Virus record (IMG/VR): IMGVR_UViG_3300033156_001123
Location: 1 to 56,883 of that record
Source of the DNA: a virus
Length of the DNA: 56,883 nucleotides
Reading direction: 5' to 3' (one strand)
In this document: in pieces, positions 1 through 8,008 of the stretch
How the letters are laid out: every line of letters begins with the position of its first letter
How positions within the stretch are numbered: position 1 is the stretch's first letter
Position numbers and translations under genes: made by a program
Notes under the pieces: model-generated
What the model saw: only the letters and a program-made list of their open reading frames with translations
The model's database searches: none
Told to the model about the DNA's origin: nothing

Positions 1-202
1 TCTCTCTTATTTTTTCCTGTATCTTTCTCTCCTTCTCTATATCTACTTTATCCCAATCAATGCTCTGTATCTTAATCAGCTTCTTGACCTTCTCCAAATC
101 TACTCCTTCGCTTTCTTCATACGGTGGATAATCAGGAAAAGGAAGCCCATCTACCACAAGCTCTATTTTTTTCTTCTTTACATCAATTTTATAGCCCTTC
201 AT
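1..202 (-). CDS. Partial hypothetical protein (3' end beyond window)
   Basis: The ATG is at 200-202 and the frame stays open to the window edge, giving 67 visible codons. The peptide begins MKGYKIDVKKKKIELVVDG and is highly charged, rich in Lys, Glu and Asp, with no recognisable motif. It follows the fibre-like gene with one base between that gene's stop and this start, so it belongs to the distal tail operon. Function unknown; it could be a small tail or host-interaction protein, but nothing seen decides this. Confidence 0.6.
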   Translation of the reverse strand, partial: MKGYKIDVKKKKIELVVDGLPFPDYPPYEESEGVDLEKVKKLIKIQSIDWDKVDIEKERKIQEKIRE

Positions 203-203
203 T

Positions 204-752
204 TTAACTCCTCGGTCTTGCTAAAATAAATCTTGAGCCTGCTCCTATGCCTCCAGAGACAGATGCGCTAATACGAAGAGAAGTGATATTTGATACAGGA
301 GCAGTTTTTGAGCCAGCTCGAATATTAAGTCGCTGGTCTGAACCTGTACGATAGTTGATAACTGAGAGCCATCTAAAATACCCGTCAGGGTCTCTTGTCA
401 ATCTTACATTAAAGAAAGTCCTTTCTCCAGTTGGTATACTAATTATAGTTGGAGTATTTGATCTGACTGGACTCGTACTTGTACCAGAGACTGTAACATA
501 CTGCGTATAGTAATTTCCGAGCGTATAATCACCTTCCACAAATATATAATAAACACTGGTTTCCTCACTCGGATTCTTGAGCGTTACATCCAAATAATAC
601 TCCCAATCTTTATTTATATCCAGCCCCGTAAAATCCACATAATCGCAGTCTGAGGAAACTTCGACTTCAGCGAGGACTTGCCAACCACCTGCACCTGGAA
701 CGTGATGAGCATTCGGGTCTCTGATGTGTGCTTGTAAATCTATTAGTGCCAT
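204..752 (-). CDS. Virion/tail fibre-like beta-rich protein
   Basis: This 182-residue protein starts at an ATG preceded by a clear GAGAGGTG ribosome site. The sequence is Gly/Ser/Thr rich with alternating hydrophobic residues and no signal peptide or catalytic motif, as expected for a beta-sandwich virion protein. The N-terminus (MALIDLQAHIRDPNAHH) could be a short attachment segment. Its position just after the tail hub gene is where small fibre or receptor-contact proteins sit in siphoviruses. Assignment as a tail-tip or fibre protein rests on position and composition, not on a recognised family. Confidence 0.5.
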   Translation of the reverse strand: MALIDLQAHIRDPNAHHVPGAGGWQVLAEVEVSSDCDYVDFTGLDINKDWEYYLDVTLKNPSEETSVYYIFVEGDYTLGNYYTQYVTVSGTSTSPVRSNTPTIISIPTGERTFFNVRLTRDPDGYFRWLSVINYRTGSDQRLNIRAGSKTAPVSNITSLRISASVSGGIGAGSRFILARPRS

Positions 753-762
753 TTTTCACCTC

Positions 763-2400
763 TCAATAAAGTGGATTATGTGTACCATCTAATAAACCCC
801 AATACGGATCATCCAACCAAAAAGCAGCCAAAGCCTCATCACTAATTTCTCTTGCTTTGAATTTAACCAGACCTGTTCTCAAATCTATCGATTCAATTTC
901 TTCAACTCTTGCTGGATTTGAATTTAAATCCTTCAGCTCTTCAGTTATAGTAATATCATCACCCAGCTGAAGCAAATATCCTATCATTGTTGCCGTAATA
1001 CTCAATACTTCTAAGGGTTGTTTGTTTTTATCAACTATCCTATCAGCGTAACTTTTAGCACTCCCTGAAGTACTATGCCAGACTACTTTATTTTCAATTA
1101 CTTTTTCTTTTACTCCATAATTTGATTGACTTGTAACATCTTCTGCAGTATAGCTACCAGTAAAATCATCTGAATCTGGATCATAGCCATAATAACACAC
1201 GGTCTTGTTTATCAAGTTACCCTTATCTAAAGAAGCATCAATTTGGGTGCAATTGCTTCTATTAAAATCGATTAACTCTCCTGGTGCGTAAGGAGGTATT
1301 GGTCTCTTAAAATGAAACTTACCATCCCCATCCACCCAAATATAACTATTAGTTAATTCTGCAATCATAGACAAAGCAGTTTTAATTGTGTGTCCGGTAA
1401 ACCTGGCCTTCAATCTAAAACTCAAAGTGTCACAATCATCTTTCCACTGAGACCAAGAATCGTAGTCCATGTCCTCATTGTCAGAGCTTGCTATTGAATC
1501 CAATCCACCATAATTGGTCAGAATATCCCAGACCAAATCAGCTGGATTGTAATCAGTGCTGTAATAATTTAAAGGATTTTGTCCATACCCAAGCTCTTTT
1601 TCGAGCATAGGGAGCATTTTGTCACGAATTCTCAAGGTTACTTCAGCTTCCTTGAAAGAAGCTTCTTCCACAGTCCCTGTGAACAAAGATATATGTTCCA
1701 ATGCTTTACCTGCCCCCAGTCCCTTCTGTCCTACTAACAGATAACTGCCTCGAAGCTCCAATGTCCTTATAACTGAGCCAGTTGCTCCCACTGCTTCTAA
1801 CGCTGCAATTAAATCATCGTTATCATAAACATTTGTCCGAGGTTCATCATAAGTATTAATTATAACATTAGTCCCATTGGGTAAGCTATTTAAATAATCT
1901 TTCATAGCAGTCGCTTCATTTATATCACTATAGCAATCAAATTGTTGCGTCTCTACCCAGTTCCAATTTGCATCACACTTGGTCACTGCCCAACTTCTTT
2001 CCGTCGTATGTCGTAAGACCCCTCCTACATAGACATACCTATCCCGTGGGTTATCATCTTTGCCACTCGAAGCTACTTTAATACCTTTTTCTTCATCGAT
2101 ATAATAAATTGACGACCCATATCGTGGTCCTTTTGCTTCATAATATCCATAAAAGTAAAGCTTTAGCTGAGCGCTCTTTCCTAAATTAGTTCTATCAGCT
2201 AAAAATATATTCCAAGTTTTCTCTCTAATATTTGAGAGCTCAATTGAAGCAAATCCCAAAGTTATATCTGAACTCCGAGAAATCTGGGACACATTAAGTA
2301 AAAACTTATCATAATCATGGCCATCGAAAATAAATCTAATACGAGGATGACTAACCTTAGATTCAAGTTTATTTCTAAATTCCTCAGAGACACTCAGCAT
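763..2400 (-). CDS. Tail hub/baseplate protein with ILEI/PANDER-like domain
   Basis: This 545-residue protein follows the tape measure gene and a small minor tail gene, the usual place for the tail hub that closes the tube. Residues about 1-95 and 235-545 read as a hub-type fold (N-terminal MLSVSEEFRNKLES; C-terminal LGDDITITEEL segment). Between them, about residues 120-230, is a segment with GTNVIINTYDE, then LIAALEAVGATG, then RGSYLLVGQKGLG. That order matches the ILEI/PANDER (FAM3-like) domain, known from eukaryotic secreted proteins and from some phage tail proteins, where a glycan-binding role has been proposed. The hub role is moderately sure; the inserted domain is a pattern match from memory. 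Confidence 0.6.
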   Translation of the reverse strand: MLSVSEEFRNKLESKVSHPRIRFIFDGHDYDKFLLNVSQISRSSDITLGFASIELSNIREKTWNIFLADRTNLGKSAQLKLYFYGYYEAKGPRYGSSIYYIDEEKGIKVASSGKDDNPRDRYVYVGGVLRHTTERSWAVTKCDANWNWVETQQFDCYSDINEATAMKDYLNSLPNGTNVIINTYDEPRTNVYDNDDLIAALEAVGATGSVIRTLELRGSYLLVGQKGLGAGKALEHISLFTGTVEEASFKEAEVTLRIRDKMLPMLEKELGYGQNPLNYYSTDYNPADLVWDILTNYGGLDSIASSDNEDMDYDSWSQWKDDCDTLSFRLKARFTGHTIKTALSMIAELTNSYIWVDGDGKFHFKRPIPPYAPGELIDFNRSNCTQIDASLDKGNLINKTVCYYGYDPDSDDFTGSYTAEDVTSQSNYGVKEKVIENKVVWHSTSGSAKSYADRIVDKNKQPLEVLSITATMIGYLLQLGDDITITEELKDLNSNPARVEEIESIDLRTGLVKFKAREISDEALAAFWLDDPYWGLLDGTHNPLY

Positions 2401-2768
2401 TAAATAACCTCCCTTAATATCAGTTCACCTTCGAAATAAGTTTCCCAGCCAGGGTCAAACATTGCTTGTAATGGTCTTTCTTCATTGATAATTCTAACAC
2501 TGATGCTATCTGTAGGATCATATTTTAAATCTGGATAAAAAGTTAACTTCGTTAAATTCTGCCACCAGTCTACAAATGTATCTCTATCAGTTCTGCTTAT
2601 TTTTGTTACAGGTACAATATACTTCCTTTTATTGCCCCATTCGTAAATATAGAGCTCACCATCTAAAGTTTTGTGAGCAGTTCTTGGTCTATCTTCAGGT
2701 ACTTCAAAACCTTTAGCAGGAGAAAATTCTATTGAAATAACTCCATCAGTTAATTTCATTACTCTCAT
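2400..2768 (-). CDS. Minor tail protein
   Basis: A 122-residue protein lying between tape measure and tail hub and overlapping both by a few bases, which implies translational coupling. It contains WWQNLTKLTFYPD and a C-terminal GWETYFEGELILRE, a pattern of small phage minor tail proteins that join the tape measure/tube end to the hub. There is no transmembrane segment or enzyme motif. The ATG fourth codon (2757-2759) is an alternative start. Role inferred mainly from synteny. Confidence 0.55.
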   Translation of the reverse strand: MRVMKLTDGVISIEFSPAKGFEVPEDRPRTAHKTLDGELYIYEWGNKRKYIVPVTKISRTDRDTFVDWWQNLTKLTFYPDLKYDPTDSISVRIINEERPLQAMFDPGWETYFEGELILREVI

Positions 2769-5700
2769 TTTGCCACCAGCTCCCCAACTAAGTCTGAGGA
2801 TAAAATACCAGATCTTGCAGCATCTTTAATGGCAGGAATAAATTTTAGCCTGAATATGCGATTTATCTTGCTCTGGTCCAAATTCTCTAAATCAACATTT
2901 GGCAATTCTATAGTTACATTAATATCGCCAAATCTTATAATGTTACCAGCTCTCCCTCCAATCAATTTGACTGGCACTGCTCCTCCTTCTAAAGGAATAA
3001 TTGCTTCTGGTCTTCCTCCTTCTCCAACCAACCCTAAAGTCGGTTTAGTTACTACTGCTCCTCCTTGTGCTTCTAATGGTTCAAACCCACCTTTTGCTAT
3101 TCCTCCTTTTTCAAAACCAATAATCCCTGCTACGAGCCTGCCAATTCCTGCAACCACTGCTCCAGCAGCTGCCAGACCTAAAATCGGACCTACAAAAGGA
3201 ATTCCTGCAAAAGCTGCATACGCTGCAGCTGCTGCTTTTGCTGTGAACAAAGCTATCTCTTTCATAACAGTGAAAACAGTTTTAGCCAGCATAACTCCCA
3301 TAGCCCACACGTGTTTAGCTACAATTGCTAAAATAGATTTCTCTTCTACTTTCTGTCTGGTCTTTGCACCTGCAATTGTAGCAAGAGTCATCATTACTTG
3401 TTTAGCTATCCATTCACTTGCCATTTCAGCAACACTGCGGTAAAAAGATGTTTTAATTTCTTCCCAAATGCCATTCCAAAAATTCTCCCAGGTAGTCATA
3501 CCTCTCATCCATTCTTCAACTACAGGCACAAATCTACCTTTCATATCCTCATAGAATCCTGCAAACATTTCTCTCCAAGTAATAGTACTTTCGAGAATTT
3601 CGTCCGTAACTTCTCCAAGAGCAGTCTTTACCGGTGCAGTAATTTTCTCCCACTCATAGAATTTTTCGTAAAATTTACTTACACTACCTCTGGCTCTGTC
3701 CATTGCTCCAATTAAAGAATCTGTTGCTACAATCGTCGTACTAATTCCATATGCAGGTGCCTCTGGAAATTTACGAGACATCAAATCGTACATCTCACCC
3801 CAAGATTGTCTCGCTCCTTCCATCCAGTAAATAAACTCAGAGCCTTTTTCACTGACATCGGATAAGCCATAAGCTGGTGCTTCAGGAAACTTTCGGAAGA
3901 AAAGATTATAAAACTCCTGCCACGCTAATCGTGATTTTTCAATATAAGTAGCAAAATCTTTAGCCAATTCAATAAGCGTTGAAATTCCATACGCAGGAGC
4001 TTCTGGGAATTTGCGGGATAAAACATCGTAAAATTCTTTCCAAGCCATTCTTGCCTTCTCAATATGGACAGCGAAATCCTTAGATTTCTCTGTAATATCT
4101 GGAATACCGTATGCAGGAGGCTCAGGAAACTTTCTGGACATAAGATTATACATCTCCTGATATTCTTGCCTTGCTCCTTCGATATATACAGCAAAGTCTT
4201 TGGATAATTCTATGATGTTTGAAATACCATATGCTGGAGGTTCAGGAAACTTACGAGATAGAATATTATAGAACTCTTGCCAGCCTAATCTCGCACTTTC
4301 TACCCAAATAGCAAAATCTTTAAGTTTTTCTGTAACATCTGAGATACCATAAGCTGGAGATTCGGGAAACTTTCTGGACATAAGGTCGTACATTTCTTGA
4401 TATTTTCCTCTTGCTTCTTCAATATATATAGCAAAGTCCTTAGCCAAAGCCATAGTTGTGCTAAAACCATAAGCTGGAGCATCAGGGAATTTACGAGACA
4501 TTAGGTCATACATTTCTTGATATGCCAGCCTTGCTTCCTCAATATAATCAGCGAAGTCTTTAGACAGAAGTATAAGTCCAGCAAGCCCATAAGCTGGAGT
4601 TTCTGGAAATTTACGAAGTAATAGTTCATAGAACATCTGCCATTCTACTCTCGATTCTTCCACCCATTCAGCAAGTTCTAATCCTATTATTGACTCTATA
4701 TTCTCGTCTAATTTCACAAGTTCTTTATTCAAATTGCTCAATTCTCTCTTAAATTTTCCAGATTCTTCTGCTCCTTGACCAAATTCATCAGCAAGCTGGC
4801 TTGTGCTATTGGCAGCATCTAAAGCTGATTTTGAAGTTTCATTTATATTTTTTTCAACTTCTTCTAAGCGATTTTCAAGAATTGTAAAAGCTTTATCAAC
4901 ACTTACTCCCACCATTTTAGGTAACTTTTCAGTTACTGGCTTGAAGCCCTCTAATAAAGGAGTCCAATCAGGAGGTTCAATCTTCTTAAACCAGTTTTTA
5001 GGATTTAATTTCTTTATTACCCAGCCGACCCAAGATGTAATATTTTTGCCTAAATTAGTAAAAACAGTTAGCACTGCCTTACCAGCATCAATGAATATAT
5101 TTGGGAAATTACTTATAAACCAATCAATAAAATTCCCAATATTGATACCAACTGATTTAAAACTTTCAATTATTATTCTACCAAACCATTCAATATATGC
5201 ACCTGCTTTCTGAACAGACTTTCTAAAAGTTTCACTCCTCTGATATAACAGATACAAACCAGCAGCTGCTGCTGTAAGTCCTAATATAATCCACCCGCCA
5301 GGTCCCATTCCAGCAAAAGCTGTCATCAATGCTGGACCTAACTTTGATAAAACTGAAATAAAGAAACCTATTGCCCCTACAGTTTTCATTATTGTAGGAG
5401 CCATCATTAATAAAGACCCACCAACTGCTAATAACCCTCCCAGTACTATAGCAAATTTAATAAGCGCTGAAGTAAGCTTAGGATGAGCTTTTGTCCACTC
5501 TCCAATGCTTCTAACTATGTCCTTTATATCTGCAATCATAGGAGTCAAAGTAGGTAATAATACATCACCAAGGACTAATTGCACTTCTTCAACTGCTGAT
5601 TTTAACAATTTTAAGGTGCCTTGCCATGTATTAATTTGTCTTTCTGCCATCTCAGCAGCTTTATTCGTCCCTGTAATTCTATCCTCAAGTTCTTTAAGAG

Positions 5701-6631
5701 CTTCAGAGCCAGTAGCTAACATCCTTACCATTGCAGGTCCAGCTCTTAATCCAAACAATTTCATCGTTTGTTCAGTAGTAATACCAGCTTTGTTTAATGT
5801 TTCAATTATTTCAGTAAATTTGTGTGTAGTTGGTGACACATCTTCGATAGTAAGATTTAATTCAGCTAAAGTATCTCTCATTTCTTTGGTAGGATCCATT
5901 AATCTACTTAAAGCTCCTCTGAGAGCAGTACCTGCCATACTGGCATCTATACCAGCATTATATAATACACCTAATGCAGCTGCTGTTTCTTCCAAAGTAT
6001 AACCTAAACCAGCTGCCACAGGGCCGACATACTGCATAGAAATTCCTAATCTGTCCATTGTAGCTTGTGAAGAGCCTATTATTGCTGCAAAAGTATTGGC
6101 TACCTTAGTAGCATCTTCCGCTTGCATTTCAAATTGATTTAAAGTAGAAACTACTATTCTTGTTGTTTCAGCTAAATCATATTGTGTAGCAGCAGCGAGA
6201 TCCAAAGTTCCTGGTAAAGCCTTCATCATTTTATTAACATCATACCCAGCACTGGCCAAGTAATACATAGCATCAGCTGCTTCAGAAGCAGAGAATACAG
6301 TATCAGCTCCCATTTTCCTGGCAAATTCGCTCAATTCTTTCATTTGTTCAGAAGTAGCTCCAGCGACAGCACCAACATTTGCCATAGAATATTCAAATTT
6401 CCCAGCAGTATGTAAAGCAAATCCTAAACCAGCGACAATTGCTCCACCAGCTACAGTAGCTGCAAGCCCCATACTTCTGAAGTGCTGCTCGTTCTTTTTA
6501 ACGAAATCCCTTAGTCCTTTAGATTTTATTTCAGCTTGTTCGACTTTACTGCTATAATCTCTTAAAGGTTTACTGTAAGCATCAATAATTGCTAACTTGA
6601 GACCAAAACCTTCTCCAATATTAACAGGCAA
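2765..6631 (-). CDS. Tail tape measure protein
   Basis: The 1288-residue length, an N-terminal TP901-type core (about residues 50-260, e.g. FARKMGADTVFSASEAADAM and GYTLEETAAALGVLYNAGID), hydrophobic stretches near residues 385-470 and 1155-1210, and position directly after the tail chaperones identify the tape measure. It starts at TTG, preceded by GGGGGAGG whose bases lie in the end of the upstream frame. By the usual ratio of about 0.15 nm per residue, the tail would be near 190 nm (inference). The central region carries eight 40-residue tandem repeats. No peptidase or muralytic domain was recognised. Confidence 0.95.
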   Translation of the reverse strand: MPVNIGEGFGLKLAIIDAYSKPLRDYSSKVEQAEIKSKGLRDFVKKNEQHFRSMGLAATVAGGAIVAGLGFALHTAGKFEYSMANVGAVAGATSEQMKELSEFARKMGADTVFSASEAADAMYYLASAGYDVNKMMKALPGTLDLAAATQYDLAETTRIVVSTLNQFEMQAEDATKVANTFAAIIGSSQATMDRLGISMQYVGPVAAGLGYTLEETAAALGVLYNAGIDASMAGTALRGALSRLMDPTKEMRDTLAELNLTIEDVSPTTHKFTEIIETLNKAGITTEQTMKLFGLRAGPAMVRMLATGSEALKELEDRITGTNKAAEMAERQINTWQGTLKLLKSAVEEVQLVLGDVLLPTLTPMIADIKDIVRSIGEWTKAHPKLTSALIKFAIVLGGLLAVGGSLLMMAPTIMKTVGAIGFFISVLSKLGPALMTAFAGMGPGGWIILGLTAAAAGLYLLYQRSETFRKSVQKAGAYIEWFGRIIIESFKSVGINIGNFIDWFISNFPNIFIDAGKAVLTVFTNLGKNITSWVGWVIKKLNPKNWFKKIEPPDWTPLLEGFKPVTEKLPKMVGVSVDKAFTILENRLEEVEKNINETSKSALDAANSTSQLADEFGQGAEESGKFKRELSNLNKELVKLDENIESIIGLELAEWVEESRVEWQMFYELLLRKFPETPAYGLAGLILLSKDFADYIEEARLAYQEMYDLMSRKFPDAPAYGFSTTMALAKDFAIYIEEARGKYQEMYDLMSRKFPESPAYGISDVTEKLKDFAIWVESARLGWQEFYNILSRKFPEPPAYGISNIIELSKDFAVYIEGARQEYQEMYNLMSRKFPEPPAYGIPDITEKSKDFAVHIEKARMAWKEFYDVLSRKFPEAPAYGISTLIELAKDFATYIEKSRLAWQEFYNLFFRKFPEAPAYGLSDVSEKGSEFIYWMEGARQSWGEMYDLMSRKFPEAPAYGISTTIVATDSLIGAMDRARGSVSKFYEKFYEWEKITAPVKTALGEVTDEILESTITWREMFAGFYEDMKGRFVPVVEEWMRGMTTWENFWNGIWEEIKTSFYRSVAEMASEWIAKQVMMTLATIAGAKTRQKVEEKSILAIVAKHVWAMGVMLAKTVFTVMKEIALFTAKAAAAAYAAFAGIPFVGPILGLAAAGAVVAGIGRLVAGIIGFEKGGIAKGGFEPLEAQGGAVVTKPTLGLVGEGGRPEAIIPLEGGAVPVKLIGGRAGNIIRFGDINVTIELPNVDLENLDQSKINRIFRLKFIPAIKDAARSGILSSDLVGELVAK
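3721..4680 (-). repeat. Eight 120-bp in-frame tandem repeats in the tape measure gene
   Basis: The CCATA-GC-GG element encoding PAYG recurs with a 120-base period near 3748, 3868, 3988, 4108, 4228, 4348, 4468 and 4588. Each unit encodes 40 residues of the form KDFA-YIE-AR--YQEMYDLM followed by SRKFPE-PAYG. A ninth, strongly degraded unit may follow (ARGSVSKFYEKFYEWEK). Units differ at many codons, so the array is old enough to have diverged, yet period and reading frame are exact. Confidence 0.95.
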
Positions 6632-6871
6632 CTAAAACCTCCCCCTCCTATATAATCCTTTGCTCCTTTCCTCAGCTTCTCTTAACTTCTGTTCTAACCT
6701 CATTTCTTTTTCTCTTTTCTTTCTTTCTTCTTCTAACTTTTCATTTCTCCACTTGTCATAATATTTCCATTCTACAAATTCCTTGGCACTCATTCGCATC
6801 CCTAATTCAGCTCGGGTCATGCCTAATCTTTCAGCTAATACAAAAGAGTAAATAAAATCTTCATCTGTCTC
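6632..6871 (-). CDS. Tail assembly chaperone GT extension, read by +1 frameshift
   Basis: This frame runs open from the end of the upstream chaperone to 6632 and encodes ETDEDFIYSFVLAERLGM then TRAELGMRMSAKEFVEWKYY, a typical T domain of tail assembly chaperones, followed by a charged helical tail. An internal ATG at 6818-6820 would give only 62 residues and would cut the conserved domain, and no good ribosome site precedes it. I therefore read it as the downstream half of a G-GT fusion of about 205 residues made by recoding at 6869-6878. GT proteins bind the tape measure during tail assembly. Confidence 0.75.
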   Translation of the reverse strand, partial: ETDEDFIYSFVLAERLGMTRAELGMRMSAKEFVEWKYYDKWRNEKLEEERKKREKEMRLEQKLREAEERSKGLYRRGRF

Positions 6872-6878
6872 AAAACCT
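6869..6878 (-). promoter_or_regulatory. Putative +1 programmed frameshift site (AGG TTT TGA G)
   Basis: The upstream chaperone ends AGG TTT TGA. A tRNA-Phe on TTT can move one base forward to another perfect TTT in the TTTT run, so the next codon becomes GAG in the T-domain frame. A slow stop codon in the A site is the known trigger of bacterial +1 frameshifting (RF2, some phage structural genes). Position and consequence fit a G/GT switch. Confidence 0.65.
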
Positions 6879-7250
6879 ACTCCTTAAAGCTTCCTCCATT
6901 TCAGCTCCAAAACCAGAGAGCTCAGTTATTTTTCTTGTGATTCTATCCAGCACTGAAGCATTCTTTTCTCTCAATTTTTTAATGTCAGCTTTAGTGAATA
7001 CTTGGTTACCATCTTTATCCCTAATACCAACTATCAATACGGCCATTTGAAAATTTTCTCCTCTTTTTAGCTCATCTTCATCTCCAGTTCTGGCTGCTTC
7101 TAATGCTTCGCTTCTTTCTTGCTGAGTGAGTGATTTAATCCAAATAGTCACTCCCCATTCCTCAATTTTCATTGGCTCAAATTTAATGTCTTTTGCTGTG
7201 AAAATTTTCTCTCTAAGTTCCTCAGCTGTTAAATCTTTTTTTGCTGTCAT
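6870..7250 (-). CDS. Tail assembly chaperone, G-like
   Basis: A 126-residue soluble protein between the tail tube genes and the tape measure gene, the fixed place of lambda G-like chaperones. It begins MTAKKDLTAEELREKIF after an AGGAGAGA ribosome site. The middle (MKIEEWGVTIWIKSLTQQER) is a pattern seen in tail chaperones of Gram-positive siphoviruses. The last codons are AGG TTT TGA, and the next ORF continues in the +1 frame with a T-like domain, so a fraction of product should be the longer GT form. Confidence 0.8.
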   Translation of the reverse strand: MTAKKDLTAEELREKIFTAKDIKFEPMKIEEWGVTIWIKSLTQQERSEALEAARTGDEDELKRGENFQMAVLIVGIRDKDGNQVFTKADIKKLREKNASVLDRITRKITELSGFGAEMEEALRSRF

Positions 7251-7261
7251 TATTCTCTCCT

Positions 7262-7564
7262 TTAATAATTTATAAATCGTGGAGGCTCAGTAGCAACAAA
7301 AATCAATCTTGATTTTAATGTTTTACCAACTTGTGGCTGACCTCTGGGTTTACATTTAATTAATATCTTGCTGGGTCCAGCCAATAGAGATAACTCATAT
7401 TCACAGTCAGGCTCATACCAATATTCATTAAAATAGTATGAATCTACTTGAACTTCTATAGGATTTCCAGTCATTGAAAACTCCCATCCACCAACATTGC
7501 CTACTACCAAGCCTCCACGTAATATATGACCAATTTTTCCTTTAATTATAGACTCACCTAACAC
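7262..7564 (-). CDS. Tail tube-like or tail-associated protein
   Basis: A protein of about 100 residues between the presumed tail tube gene and the chaperones. A GTG at 7570 is possible, but the GTG at 7562-7564 sits five bases after AGGAGG and is preferred. The sequence is beta-rich (GGWEFSMTGNPIEVQVDSYY) with no enzyme motif. Its place suggests a second tube-like subunit, tube-terminator or tail accessory protein. The exact role cannot be told from sequence. Confidence 0.5.
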   Translation of the reverse strand: MLGESIIKGKIGHILRGGLVVGNVGGWEFSMTGNPIEVQVDSYYFNEYWYEPDCEYELSLLAGPSKILIKCKPRGQPQVGKTLKSRLIFVATEPPRFINY

Positions 7565-7578
7565 ATTCACCTCCTAAA

Positions 7579-7977
7579 CTAAAAACCAGATTCGTGTAAC
7601 TGTCCAACTCCAGTCAAAGTCCCCGAAATATCAATAGCACCATCCACAGGCACATCAAGATCAAAATCACACCAAGCATCACCATAAAAATATTTGGTCA
7701 AATCACTTTTTTCTGGATACAGATACACATCTTTTTCAGTAGTAGAATTCACCACATCATAAAACTTACCCACATTAGCTCTATCATAATAAGCAGAGAA
7801 ACTACCAGACCAGCTACCCTGACCTCTCACTGAATCTTTATATTCTTCTCCCTGCTGTGGTGTATCAACTATATCTCTGGAAAAACTTAGGCTCCAACCA
7901 TGTAGCTGATCTACCACTCCTATCCCTTCAATAATCAAATACCCACCTTTTCCGTGAACTTTAGAAATTTTAACCAC
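7579..7977 (-). CDS. Major tail tube protein (likely)
   Basis: A 132-residue beta-rich protein placed before the tail chaperones and tape measure, where the major tail protein is expected. The segment QLHGWSLSFSRDIVDTPQQG followed by SWSGSFSAYYD resembles the small tail tube proteins of siphoviruses, in which a chosen beta hairpin lines the tube. The GTG start at 7977 directly follows AAGGGGG, which is closer than normal, so the exact start is uncertain. In this genome the gene is separated from the head-tail connectors by the whole glycan cassette. Confidence 0.65.
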   Translation of the reverse strand: MVKISKVHGKGGYLIIEGIGVVDQLHGWSLSFSRDIVDTPQQGEEYKDSVRGQGSWSGSFSAYYDRANVGKFYDVVNSTTEKDVYLYPEKSDLTKYFYGDAWCDFDLDVPVDGAIDISGTLTGVGQLHESGF

Positions 7978-8008
7978 CCCCTTTTAATTTTTGAAACATT
8001 TTATTCTT

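Noticed and set aside
3925-4482. Minus-strand frames inside the tape measure repeat
   Set aside because: They are the same 120-bp repeat read in another frame; open only because the repeat lacks stops there.
3721-4680. CRISPR-like periodic array
   Set aside because: The period is a coding 40-residue unit that diverges evenly along its length, without alternating repeats and spacers.
2829-6002. Several plus-strand open frames opposite the tape measure gene
   Set aside because: They mirror the codon bias and repeats of the minus-strand gene, lack ribosome sites and encode low-complexity Pro/Ala/Leu/Thr-rich peptides.
6632-6820. Independent 62-residue gene starting at ATG 6818-6820
   Set aside because: The conserved T domain begins 17 residues earlier in the same frame and no ribosome site precedes the ATG; frameshift fusion explains it better.
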